Below are positions 1 to 5,602 of a DNA stretch of 8,194 nt, one piece after another; positions within the stretch are counted from its first letter, which is position 1, and each line of letters opens with the position of its first letter. The notes below the pieces were generated by a model. That model made no database searches, was not told the origin of the DNA, and saw only the letters and a program-made list of their open reading frames with translations. Both the position numbers and the translations under genes were made by a program. This stretch comes from an uncultured Nitrospira sp. (lineage in GTDB: Bacteria; Nitrospirota; Nitrospiria; Nitrospirales; Nitrospiraceae). The stretch covers positions 1 to 8,194 of the forward strand of contig CAMLHQ010000115.1 in assembly GCA_946479785.1 (NCBI GenBank), written 5' to 3'.

Positions 1-191
1 TGAATAAGATTTTTTACAGCGCACTCAAGGCGGAAAATCGAGCCCGCATGACCCATTTGGAAGGAGCGATACAGCGTCTTGACAGAGAAACCGGGGAATT
101 GGAGTTGAAACGCAATCTCCTTCGGCAGGAAGAAATTACCGAAGAAATCGAGCTGCTCATGCTGAGCGCTAAGCGGCTGTGGCGGCGGTGA
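1..191 (+). CDS. atpG: ATP synthase gamma-type subunit, C-terminal fragment (possibly of an N-ATPase)
   Basis: This is the 3' end of a gene that enters from the left; the reading frame begins at base 3 and 62 residues are visible before TGA. The gamma subunit is the rotating central stalk of F1, and its C-terminal helix runs through the alpha/beta hexamer. What is seen is one long charged helix: SALKAENRARMTHLEGA near the start and LRQEEITEEIELLML near the end. These match the gamma family's SLxSExxARMxAMxxA and (N)xxRQxxITxEIxEI signatures. The tail ends in KRLWRR instead of the usual short Ala/Leu end. In ordinary F-ATPase operons gamma is followed by the beta gene. Here it is followed by an unrelated convergent gene, so gamma is the last gene of its operon. 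That order is known for N-type (Na+-pumping) ATPases, but the subtype is inference. Confidence 0.75.
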   Translation, partial: NKIFYSALKAENRARMTHLEGAIQRLDRETGELELKRNLLRQEEITEEIELLMLSAKRLWRR

Positions 192-217
192 AGCGTCCCG
201 GGTGTGTTGTGCTCGAC

Positions 218-961
218 TCATCTCCAGGTCACATCATCCCAGAAAAGGTGGACAAATGTTTCGAAGGGGGGAAAGTTCTTTGTGTTTTGCTCCTTGGACC
301 GGACCCATAGATCTATTTCCATCGCTGCGGGATCGGTTTCCCCTCCGGGTAGCGTCCGTTTCACCGGATAATGCACCTCATGGGTTTTAGGATCTCGGGA
401 ACGTTCCATCACCATGAAGTGTGCATCGTAGTCCTTGTATAGGAGTTGGTCGTTTTTCGACATCGTCGCCGTGCCCCACCCGGCCAGATAGAGCCATGTC
501 TTTGGATACAAGGGATCACCGTTGCCTGAATCGCCATGTTCGTACAGCCGGGTAGCAATACCGCCATTCTGGAATGGAGCTTTGGCACTGAAACGCTCGA
601 AGACAATTTTATAGTGATCGCTGCCCTCGACGAATTCTGCTGTGACCAGGCCATTGTTGGTCAGTTCATTCACCTGGATGTCGATTGAACCCTGCACAGG
701 CAAGAGATGCTTGCCGGCATAGTCCAGATGGTCCCATGGCGAGACGTCTTTGAGACTGCCAACCAAGGTCGTACGGGCACCAGAGATGTGGAATTCTCCG
801 CTGTAATAAGGATGCTCAGTCGCTTGGAACACTCGCGTCCCTTCCTTTTCTTTGGGCGTTCCGAATTGGCGCTCCTCTCCGTCAGCGATCATCCATGTTC
901 CAATTGCTGCTGAGCCGATTATCAGCATGCTCGTTATCGCCAGCTTCCTAACACGTGTCAT
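218..961 (-). CDS. exported protein of unknown function (247 aa)
   Basis: I do not recognise the family. The N-terminus is a typical Sec signal or membrane anchor: MTRVRKL followed by a hydrophobic stretch at about residues 8-26, then a charged EERQ segment. There is no lipobox cysteine, so the product is either released into the periplasm or tethered by its N-terminus. The rest (about 220 residues) alternates polar and hydrophobic residues in a way that suggests a beta-rich fold, with many aromatic residues (WDHLDYAG, KTWLYLAGWG, HLFWDDVTW). It lacks obvious catalytic or metal motifs and contains no cysteine. The ATG at 961 is supported by AGGAGG at 968-973, six bases upstream. The gene converges on the ATP synthase fragment with only 26 bases between the stops, and I see no clear terminator there. 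It follows 1109-1654 on the same strand at a distance of 147 bases, so it may have its own promoter. Confidence 0.8.
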   Translation of the reverse strand: MTRVRKLAITSMLIIGSAAIGTWMIADGEERQFGTPKEKEGTRVFQATEHPYYSGEFHISGARTTLVGSLKDVSPWDHLDYAGKHLLPVQGSIDIQVNELTNNGLVTAEFVEGSDHYKIVFERFSAKAPFQNGGIATRLYEHGDSGNGDPLYPKTWLYLAGWGTATMSKNDQLLYKDYDAHFMVMERSRDPKTHEVHYPVKRTLPGGETDPAAMEIDLWVRSKEQNTKNFPPFETFVHLFWDDVTWR

Positions 962-1098
962 GGTACGCCTCCTATCCTCGACAATTTGAGAATCAGCCGC
1001 AAGGTGGCGCAGGCGGCGAAGGCTATCTGAAATTCCTAAACGCGGGCCGCACAGTCAATTCTACCGAATGAGTTTCTTGCCAGGATTTGGGTTGATGA

Positions 1099-1114
1099 AA
1101 ATGAGTACTCATTT
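1099..1114. repeat. 16-bp perfect palindrome across a stop codon
   Basis: AAATGAGTACTCATTT reads the same on both strands. It covers the TGA of the minus-strand gene that ends at 1109. As RNA it could form only a short AT-rich stem, so it would be a weak terminator; as DNA it is shaped like an operator. A partial copy of the half-site, AATGAGT, lies about 35 bases away near 1066. The same 7-mer half-sites appear in opposite arrangement at 4657-4671. The palindrome is seen directly; any function is inference. Confidence 0.45.
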
Positions 1115-1654
1115 CCCCTTCGGATTCACGGCCACATAGTCTTTGATGAACTGATCCACCTTGCGAAGCACCTGATCCTCAATATGCCTGACATTGTCAT
1201 CTGCGATGAGCGCGATGCCGCCCGGCTTCATCCAGGTCACGGCCGACACCTCAGGCGAGCCTTGGCCTTTCAGCCGAACGCGTTGCGTCAGCAGGAGATC
1301 GACGCAGTAAAAATAACGACCGATGCGGTCATGGAGCGCATCCACACGGACCACCAGCATGGCCGCGGTCGGAGTGGCCAGTCGCTCACGCTCCGTTAAC
1401 ACGCGCACCCCGGCCTGCTGCACGCGCTGCCTGATGTCATGTTGCAGCTTCAGGGTCTCCAACCCAAGGTGCTCAATTTCAATATTCAAGGGCTCAACCA
1501 TCACTTCGATTCCGACGACGCCCCTCAGCGAGTCGCGTTCAGGAGCCTCTGCGGGTTCCTCGGCCTGAAGAGGAATCGACATCATGGCGAAACAGAAAGT
1601 GATCACGATCAGACACCGCTTAACGTTCGTGAAGTCTGTCCTGAATGGAAGCAT
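1109..1654 (-). CDS. exported protein of unknown function (181 aa)
   Basis: No family recognised with confidence. The N-terminus is a Sec signal peptide: basic residues (R5, K12, R13), a hydrophobic core LIVITFCFAMM, and a likely cleavage after LQA at about residue 31, before an acidic EEPAEAPERD linker. The mature part has a strongly alternating pattern (VVGIEVMVEPLNIEIEHLGL) followed by a helix rich in Gln/Arg (KLQHDIRQRVQQAGVRVLTERE), then two further strands and a C-terminal helix. This resembles a small periplasmic alpha/beta domain in which a monomer binds or oligomerises, but no active-site motif is visible. The ATG at 1654 has only a weak GGGGTG ribosome site. The two internal methionines at residues 24-25 would remove the signal peptide, so the long start is preferred. 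A TATAAT box on the minus strand at 1698-1703 would give a leader of about 37 bases. Confidence 0.8.
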   Translation of the reverse strand: MLPFRTDFTNVKRCLIVITFCFAMMSIPLQAEEPAEAPERDSLRGVVGIEVMVEPLNIEIEHLGLETLKLQHDIRQRVQQAGVRVLTERERLATPTAAMLVVRVDALHDRIGRYFYCVDLLLTQRVRLKGQGSPEVSAVTWMKPGGIALIADDNVRHIEDQVLRKVDQFIKDYVAVNPKGK

Positions 1655-1697
1655 GGCGGCACCCCATATCGATACTTGGACGCTCTGACATCCTCAC

Positions 1698-1726
1698 ATT
1701 ATACGCGTCCGGTATTCTACCAAGTG
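1698..1726 (-). promoter_or_regulatory. candidate promoter for the 1109-1654 gene
   Basis: On the minus strand a perfect TATAAT lies at 1698-1703, about 44 bases upstream of the ATG at 1654. With a 17-base spacer the -35 position (1721-1726) reads CACTTG, a poor match to TTGACA. The -10 box is good and the distance suits a short leader, but the -35 weakness keeps this tentative. Confidence 0.4.
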
Positions 1727-1808
1727 TGATCAAGAGCGGAATAGCTGTGGGAACCATTGTTGAATGAAGGCGTACTCTGTAAGGAACTTGGCGCCAGCAT
1801 GGGACACG

Positions 1809-2969
1809 CTAGAATGGCACAAACTCCAGCCCCTGCGGAACGATGGGAGGTACCTCTATCTTGGGATGTTGGGGAGGACCGGGCGGCAAAGGACGTTCTG
1901 CCAGAGTGACATCAATGGTGTGTGCCTCGCCATCTCGATAGAGGTTGAGTGTAATGGACTGCTTGGCTTTCAGTTGCCGGAATACCTTGGCATATTGTTC
2001 GCTAGTCTTGACGTCCTGCCCATTAATGCCGACTATAATATCTCCCCCCAAGACCCATGGCTCTCCCTCGATGATCACGTCCAGTTCACCGGCACGGAGT
2101 CCGATCCTCGCGGCGGGGCTTCCTTCTTCCACATCGATGATGAGCAACCCGCCTACAAGAGGCAGCGCAATGAGATTGCGCAATTCGTCGGTCACGAATT
2201 TTCCTTTGATGCCCAGCCAAGGTCGGACCACGCGGCCATGGGCCCGCAGTTCCGCCAGAATAGATTTGACGGTGTTGATCGGAATGGCAAATCCGATGTT
2301 CTGCGCTCCCAGCAAAATGGCCGAGTTAATGCCGACCACGCGATCCTCCGAATCGACGAGCGGCCCGCCGCTGTTGCCGGGATTGAACGGGGTTGTCGTT
2401 TGAATGACTCGTTCTTGGAACGTTTCCTGTTTGGTCTCAAAAAGTTTGCCGAACCCGCTTACGATACCTGTTGAAAAGGCATAGCCAAGACCAAAAGGGT
2501 GTCCAATGGCGAGGACTTTCTGACCGATTTCCAGCTTATCGGAATCGCCAAGAGGAGCAGGGACATATTGCCCTTTCGGGAGCGTGACCTGGAGCAGGGC
2601 GACATCAGTCTGGGGATCGCTTCCGATCAGTTCTGCCGGCAGACGAGTCCCATCGTGCAACGTCACGGTGATTTTGGCTGCTCCTTCCACGACGTGGGCA
2701 TTGGTCACAATGGCGCCCTCCTCATCGATCAGAATCCCGGACCCAAGACCCTTGCCCGATGCTTGTGTGATGTGATGGGAGCTGACGTAGGCCGAGGCCA
2801 CCAACACGGTGGATTTCGCCATCTGCTTGTAGACACGCACGCTGTTCACTTCCTCCGGCGTGACCAAGGCTGCGGCGAGAAGACTGGGCATTCCCGTGCA
2901 GGCGGCCATGACCAGGCAGGCGACAAGCCAGCTATACTGTGATCTTTTCGAGATGCGGCACGGTCTCAT
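1809..2969 (-). CDS. HtrA/DegP-family periplasmic serine protease, single PDZ domain
   Basis: This is an S1C-family endopeptidase that degrades or refolds damaged envelope proteins. I start it at ATG 2969 (386 residues) because AGGAGG lies at 2975-2980. The frame stays open to an ATG at 3041, but that extension would read through a terminator hairpin and precede the signal peptide. A Sec signal or anchor occupies about residues 8-33. The trypsin-like domain (about 50-235) carries the triad His92 in TNAHVV, Asp122 in TDVALL and Ser200 in NPGNSGGPL. The residues before the serine read QTTTPF instead of the common QTDAAI. One PDZ domain follows (about 248-357), with WLGIKG at its start and an insert of about 12 residues (ELDVIIEGEPWVL) before GGDIIVGINGQDV, as known in one HtrA subgroup. 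A proline-rich tail (360-378) ends the protein. DegP itself has two PDZ domains, so a DegS-like or stand-alone role is possible. Confidence 0.93.
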   Translation of the reverse strand: MRPCRISKRSQYSWLVACLVMAACTGMPSLLAAALVTPEEVNSVRVYKQMAKSTVLVASAYVSSHHITQASGKGLGSGILIDEEGAIVTNAHVVEGAAKITVTLHDGTRLPAELIGSDPQTDVALLQVTLPKGQYVPAPLGDSDKLEIGQKVLAIGHPFGLGYAFSTGIVSGFGKLFETKQETFQERVIQTTTPFNPGNSGGPLVDSEDRVVGINSAILLGAQNIGFAIPINTVKSILAELRAHGRVVRPWLGIKGKFVTDELRNLIALPLVGGLLIIDVEEGSPAARIGLRAGELDVIIEGEPWVLGGDIIVGINGQDVKTSEQYAKVFRQLKAKQSITLNLYRDGEAHTIDVTLAERPLPPGPPQHPKIEVPPIVPQGLEFVPF

Positions 2970-2989
2970 GAAGGCCTCCTTGCTTTGAG

Positions 2990-3025
2990 AAAAAAGGCGG
3001 TCCGCTTCAAGAGCGAACCGCCTTT
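2990..3025 (-). terminator. intrinsic terminator after the small secreted-protein gene
   Basis: Read on the minus strand, AAAGGCGGT pairs with ACCGCCTTT, then one mismatch, then four more pairs (CGCT/AGCG) around a five-base loop. Six T residues follow (2990-2995 as A on the plus strand). It lies 42 bases after the stop of the 73-residue gene. The T-tract ends only about nine bases before the ribosome site of htrA, so it may also act as an attenuator for htrA. Confidence 0.85.
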
Positions 3026-3067
3026 GCTGGTCCGCATCCAACCTTCGTGGACCGCTCTGAGATAGGG

Positions 3068-3289
3068 CTATTCTTTTCCTTCCTTGCCCTGCCCTCGCTT
3101 ACCGTGGTGCTTGCCCTTATGTCCTCCCTTTCCTTCGTTCTTCTTCTCAGTCTTCGATGCGTCATCCGACCGCGCCGGGGATGACGGAGCAGGGGCGGGA
3201 GCCGGGGCCGGCGTAGGTGCTTGAGCCATGACACTTGTGAATGCAAAAAGAGTTATGGCAGCCGTTATTGCCAAGATGGTTTTCTGCAT
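3068..3289 (-). CDS. small secreted Pro/Ala- and Lys/His-rich protein (73 aa)
   Basis: No known enzyme family; this is a low-complexity exported peptide. A clean Sec signal (MQKTILAITAAITLFAFTSVMA) is probably cut at residue 22 or 24. The mature chain has two parts: a Pro-Ala repeat (PTPAPAPAPAP, about 26-36), which should be an extended rigid linker, and a very basic tail rich in Lys, Gly, Glu and His (GKGGHKGKHHGKRGQGKEGKE, about 53-73, with four histidines counting both of HH). The tail could bind metal, nucleic acid or anionic cell-wall polymers; this is inference from composition alone. AGGAGG at 3296-3301 fixes the ATG. It ends in a strong terminator immediately before htrA and is divergent from the LPP20-like lipoprotein gene, with which it shares a 165-base promoter region. 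Confidence 0.8.
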   Translation of the reverse strand: MQKTILAITAAITLFAFTSVMAQAPTPAPAPAPAPSSPARSDDASKTEKKNEGKGGHKGKHHGKRGQGKEGKE

Positions 3290-3335
3290 GTCGATCCTCC
3301 TCTGGTTAAGGTCGGGAGCCAGGACGTTTATGCCG

Positions 3336-3355
3336 GTCTTACCTCATGTCTTACC
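3336..3355. repeat. 8-bp tandem direct repeat in a divergent promoter region
   Basis: GTCTTACC occurs twice, at 3336-3343 and 3348-3355, with four bases (TCAT) between, giving a 12-bp period. It sits 47-66 bases upstream of the ATG of the small secreted-protein gene and about 100 bases upstream of the lipoprotein gene. Tandem repeats near one or slightly more than one helical turn are typical of response-regulator sites, but no specific regulator can be named. Confidence 0.35.
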
Positions 3356-3402
3356 GTGCTCATTAGTCGCGTTGAACCTCGCAAAGGTTACACATCGTGG
3401 GA

Positions 3403-3408
3403 TATGAT
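3403..3408 (+). promoter_or_regulatory. candidate -10 box for the LPP20-like lipoprotein gene
   Basis: TATGAT (five of six matches to TATAAT) lies 46 bases upstream of the ATG at 3455. The -35 position at 17 bases (CGCAAA) is a poor match. An imperfect operator-like repeat AACCT-N5-AGGTT (3375-3389) overlaps the -35 region, so an activator could compensate. Tentative. Confidence 0.3.
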
Positions 3409-3454
3409 GGCGGCACGGTAGCCGGATGCAAAGAATCGAAGGAAGGAGCCAGAA

Positions 3455-4021
3455 ATGCTAGGAGCAGGAACCCGATGGACGCAGATGGTTGTTATTGTGC
3501 TGGGAGGCATGTTCGCGGCCTTCACCATGAGCGCCTGCGAGAGTACCCCGAAGTGGGTCAAGACCGGAACCTATACTGGTCAAGATTCCAAGGCATTTTA
3601 TGGTGTTGGAGAAGTGATGGGTATCCGCAACGAACCGCTCGCCTGGGATGCAGCTGAGAATCGGGCACGTGCGCAAATGGTGAAGGTGCTCTCCACGTAT
3701 ACAGCCTATCTGATGCGAGATTATGCTGCCTCCACAACGGCAGGAAATTTCAAAAAGACTGCCGAGGAGCAAAATGTTGAAGAAGCGACTAAAACGTTTG
3801 CTGCCGCCACGCTGAACGGTGTTCGTCCTGTGGACCGGTATAAAGACGAAAAGAAAGGCATCTACTACGTGGTGGTCAAAATGGATCTTGAGGATGTGAA
3901 AGACATGCTCACGCAGTCGAAAGAACTGAATAGTCAGATGCGAGATTTTGTCCGAAAGAACGCCGACCGTGCCTTTGAGCGGCTCGAAAAGGAAGAGCAG
4001 AAGCGTGAAGCGCCGCAATAG
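3455..4021 (+). CDS. LPP20-like outer-membrane lipoprotein (188 aa)
   Basis: The N-terminus is a type II signal peptide: a hydrophobic stretch (about 11-24) ends in a lipobox MSAC, with Cys28 as the predicted lipidated residue. After a short tether the sequence runs FYGVGEVMGIRNEPLAWDAAENRARAQMVKVL (split here for reading as FYGVGEV, then AAENRARAQM). This pattern, a glycine strand followed by a helix with A(x)ENRAR, and later a YYVVVKMDLEDV strand, is the arrangement I associate with the LPP20/FlgT-N type of envelope domain. The C-terminal 35 residues are a charged helix (MRDFVRKNADRAFERLEKEEQKRE), perhaps a coiled coil. The function is unknown; relatives are surface-exposed or flagellum-associated lipoproteins. 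AAGGAG at 3443-3448 with a six-base spacer fixes the start. The family call is recognition by pattern and could be wrong. Confidence 0.8.
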   Translation: MLGAGTRWTQMVVIVLGGMFAAFTMSACESTPKWVKTGTYTGQDSKAFYGVGEVMGIRNEPLAWDAAENRARAQMVKVLSTYTAYLMRDYAASTTAGNFKKTAEEQNVEEATKTFAAATLNGVRPVDRYKDEKKGIYYVVVKMDLEDVKDMLTQSKELNSQMRDFVRKNADRAFERLEKEEQKREAPQ

Positions 4022-4068
4022 GCATCGGCCGGCCTCTACTCTAATATTGCGATCCGTGGTGAGGCGTT

Positions 4069-4099
4069 GGCACGTGAGAGGGTACCAACGACACGTGCC
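4069..4099. repeat. inverted repeat with two CACGTG cores
   Basis: GGCACGTG (4069-4076) and CACGTGCC (4092-4099) form an 8-bp perfect inverted repeat around 15 bases. Each arm contains the palindrome CACGTG, and the two cores are exactly 21 bp apart, two helical turns. A competing stem GTTGG/CCAAC (4066-4070 with 4085-4089) overlaps it. There is no T-tract, so it is not a standard terminator for the upstream lipoprotein gene. It lies 53-83 bases before the ATG of the next gene, where an operator would fit. Confidence 0.45.
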
Positions 4100-4151
4100 C
4101 TCCCGATGGAATCAGATCAAGTCGTTCACCCTTAATCGGAGGAGGAGTACC

Positions 4152-4481
4152 ATGCGTGTATCATCCATTATTGCGGTTTTGATCGGCACCGCAGTCGGTC
4201 TCAGTGCTACCACATCCCTTCATTGTCCCGTGTGGGCGCAATCGACGCCGCCGAGTGCACCGCAAGCGACGCTCCCGAGTGGACAAGGAGCCAAGCCCGC
4301 ACTACAGCAGTCCATACAAGATGCCACTGGACAACTCAAGACAGACACGGGCAAGACGACCGATGACGTTAAAGCCATGGACGTGAACAAAGCGACACAA
4401 GACGCTGGTCAGGTGAAGACAGACGCGCAGGGTCTAGAGGAGAGCGCCAAGGAGATGCTGACAAATCCGTTTGGCAAGTAG
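4152..4481 (+). CDS. small exported helical protein (109 aa)
   Basis: Family not recognised. GGAGGAG at 4141-4147 places the start at ATG 4152; the frame is open for 68 more codons upstream, but those overlap the lipoprotein gene and have no ribosome site. A Sec signal peptide covers about residues 1-29, with VWA just before the likely cut. One cysteine (Cys25) lies inside the signal but without a lipobox. The mature chain begins with a Ser/Pro/Gln linker and becomes an amphipathic, Asp/Lys/Thr/Gln-rich helix with an internal near-repeat: DATGQLKTDTG (about 56-66) and DAGQVKTDAQG (about 83-93). This is the look of a small periplasmic coiled-coil or apolipoprotein-like protein. It follows the LPP20-like gene by 130 bases, with paired CACGTG palindromes between them, so it probably has its own promoter. 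Confidence 0.75.
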   Translation: MRVSSIIAVLIGTAVGLSATTSLHCPVWAQSTPPSAPQATLPSGQGAKPALQQSIQDATGQLKTDTGKTTDDVKAMDVNKATQDAGQVKTDAQGLEESAKEMLTNPFGK

Positions 4482-4656
4482 ACTTGACCAGGGGATAGCC
4501 TTCGATACCACCCGTTTCGCGTGAAGGCTACGAACCTCGCTTACATCTGAGGCCGGCTTCTCACATTTCGACAAAAAGGGGGAAGCGGTATCTCCGAATG
4601 ACAGGATTGCATTATGGCCGGTCCAAAAAAATAAGGGAGCAGCCATCAGGTCTTCG

Positions 4657-4671
4657 CTCATTTAAAATGAG
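4657..4671. repeat. AT-rich palindrome CTCATTT-A-AAATGAG
   Basis: A 15-bp palindrome with a single central base. Its half-sites CTCATTT and AAATGAG are the same 7-mers as in the 1099-1114 palindrome, but with the order of the arms reversed. It lies in a gene-poor stretch where two short minus-strand frames overlap. The function is unknown. Confidence 0.35.
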
Positions 4672-4821
4672 AGAGTTTTAGGAGCCTGGGTCCCGCAACG
4701 TATTTATCTTCGACAACCCCCACATTGAGTACGGCAATATCGCCTTCCTCCGACCCGAACACTAATTTGTTCTACTCAAATAACCCTAGAAGAGGCCCAC
4801 AAACGCAACCCATTCAATAAC

Positions 4822-4848
4822 AAAGGGCTAGCCTGCCATGGCTAGCCC
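4822..4848 (-). terminator. probable intrinsic terminator after the 4882-5214 gene
   Basis: On the minus strand GGGCTAGCC (4848-4840) pairs perfectly with GGCTAGCCC (4833-4825) around a six-base loop. It is followed by TTTGTTATTG, a broken T-tract. It begins 34 bases after the stop codon at 4882. The stem is strong and the tail moderate. Confidence 0.7.
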
Positions 4849-4881
4849 CTTCATGGAGAGAATACGTTCAATCGGCAGGTG

Positions 4882-5214
4882 TTACTCGACCGAATTAGCG
4901 AACCCGCCGCGGGTCATCTCCACCCGGACCCTATCCCCTATTTGCTTGTCCCCATGCAGCTTCAGAGTTTCGTTGGTCACGAGGACGCGTACCTGCTTTT
5001 CTTTGATTTCTTCCCCGCGGTAATCGGTGATGAATTGGTCGACGACGTACACGTTTCCATCAATGGTACTCAGTGTGCCGTCGAAGGTCTCAAACGCTGG
5101 CCCGGCAGCCGTTTCCATCAGGTCAGCGGATTCCCAATCGGCCGCATAGACAGGGAGTGCTGAGGCGAACCCGAACACGATCATGACCCGAACAAGAGCT
5201 AGTGCATACTTCAT
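4882..5214 (-). CDS. small exported protein, probable single beta domain (110 aa)
   Basis: A Sec signal (about 1-24, VYA before Ala25) is followed by a short acidic linker and one compact domain. The domain consists almost wholly of predicted strands: GTLSTIDGNVYVVDQF, then VRVLVTNETLKLHG and GDRVRVEMTRGG. The order (strand, glycine turn, V-rich strand, T-N-E-T turn, then a GDxVRVE strand) is that of small OB-fold or PRC-like exported proteins, as in DUF5666-type sequences; this is resemblance, not a firm assignment. There are no cysteines or metal motifs. GGGAGG at 5221-5226 sets the ATG. A possible extended -10 (TGACATATC, core at 5239-5244 on the minus strand) lies just upstream with a weak -35. 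The gene is single and followed by a hairpin terminator. Its role may be binding a ligand or nucleic acid in the periplasm, but nothing in the sequence proves it. Confidence 0.8.
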   Translation of the reverse strand: MKYALALVRVMIVFGFASALPVYAADWESADLMETAAGPAFETFDGTLSTIDGNVYVVDQFITDYRGEEIKEKQVRVLVTNETLKLHGDKQIGDRVRVEMTRGGFANSVE

Positions 5215-5602
5215 GGCTGTCCTCCCGGTATTGTGGTTGATATGTCAGCGGTAGGCACGACGCCGAATTGTGCCAGCTCGCACTCTTAGCCTAGCGCCGT
5301 TTGGGTGATGTGGCATTCCTAGGGAGAGGGGGCACAGCCCCACCAGAAGAGGGGAGGGCAAATGTAATGGGTCGTATACGTACAGTCTCCTAGGAACCTC
5401 TTTGGTTTGCCAGCTTTTTTTGTGGGAAGAACGGGTATCCGAAGCACTGAAGAGGATCTAGTTGAGCGATTGCTTAGACAGAGACTAGGGAATCCACTGA
5501 TTCACAACACCATTTTTGTACGCAGATGCTGGACTATGCCACGCGGCAAAACCTAGTAGGAATGTCCCAGCTGGACCACCGTGACGTACACAAGGAGGGA
5601 CC
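5215..5602. other. divergent intergenic region (388 bp) with inverted repeats
   Basis: The stretch separates two divergent genes and contains no supported gene. It carries a weak candidate promoter for the minus-strand gene (5239-5267), and a foldable block at 5311-5421 described separately. A palindromic CGTATACG lies at about 5373-5380. From 5422 to 5591 I see nothing that I can name; a convincing sigma-70 promoter for the 5603 gene is not visible. Confidence 0.5.
5311..5421 (+). ncRNA. candidate structured RNA or terminator-like block (speculative)
   Basis: Three nested pairings are visible on the plus strand. TGGCA (5311-5315) pairs with TGCCA (5408-5412). TTCCTAGG-GAGA (5316-5327) pairs with TCTCCTAGGAA (5386-5396), with one bulged base. 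GGGGC-ACA-GCCCC (5329-5341) forms a tight inner hairpin. The block ends with seven T residues at 5415-5421. The layout, a closing helix, internal hairpin and T-tract, is that of a small RNA. The right-hand arms are separated by 11 unpaired bases, which weakens the case, and no upstream promoter was found. Confidence 0.2.

Larger units (their letters stand above)
4482..4881. other. gene-poor stretch (400 bp)
   Basis: No gene can be supported here with confidence. It holds an inverted repeat TAGCCTTC/GAAGGCTA (4496-4503 with 4523-4530) just after the 109-residue gene, without a T-tract. On the minus strand two short reading frames are joined by an ATGA overlap: about 34 codons from GTG 4762 to 4658, then 75 codons from 4661 to 4434, the latter running antisense into the upstream gene. 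An AT-rich palindrome lies at the overlap (4657-4671). A terminator for the next minus-strand gene closes the stretch. It may be a decayed gene or a dispersed intergenic repeat. Confidence 0.4.

Noticed and set aside
1764..2474. 236-codon open frame on the plus strand
   Set aside because: It lies opposite the htrA coding sequence, which has clear protease motifs; the peptide shows no coherent domain.
2970..3041. 24-codon upstream extension of htrA
   Set aside because: It would translate through the terminator hairpin, precede the signal peptide, and lacks a properly spaced ribosome site, while AGGAGG lies just before ATG 2969.
3458..4018. 186-codon open frame on the minus strand
   Set aside because: It is the mirror of the LPP20-like gene and has no ribosome site or recognisable domain.
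4068..4084. Sigma-54 promoter (TGGCAC at -24)
   Set aside because: The required GC at the -12 position is absent at the correct spacing.
3948..4151. 68-codon upstream extension of the 109-residue exported protein
   Set aside because: It overlaps the lipoprotein gene out of frame; the strong GGAGGAG and signal peptide place the start at 4152.
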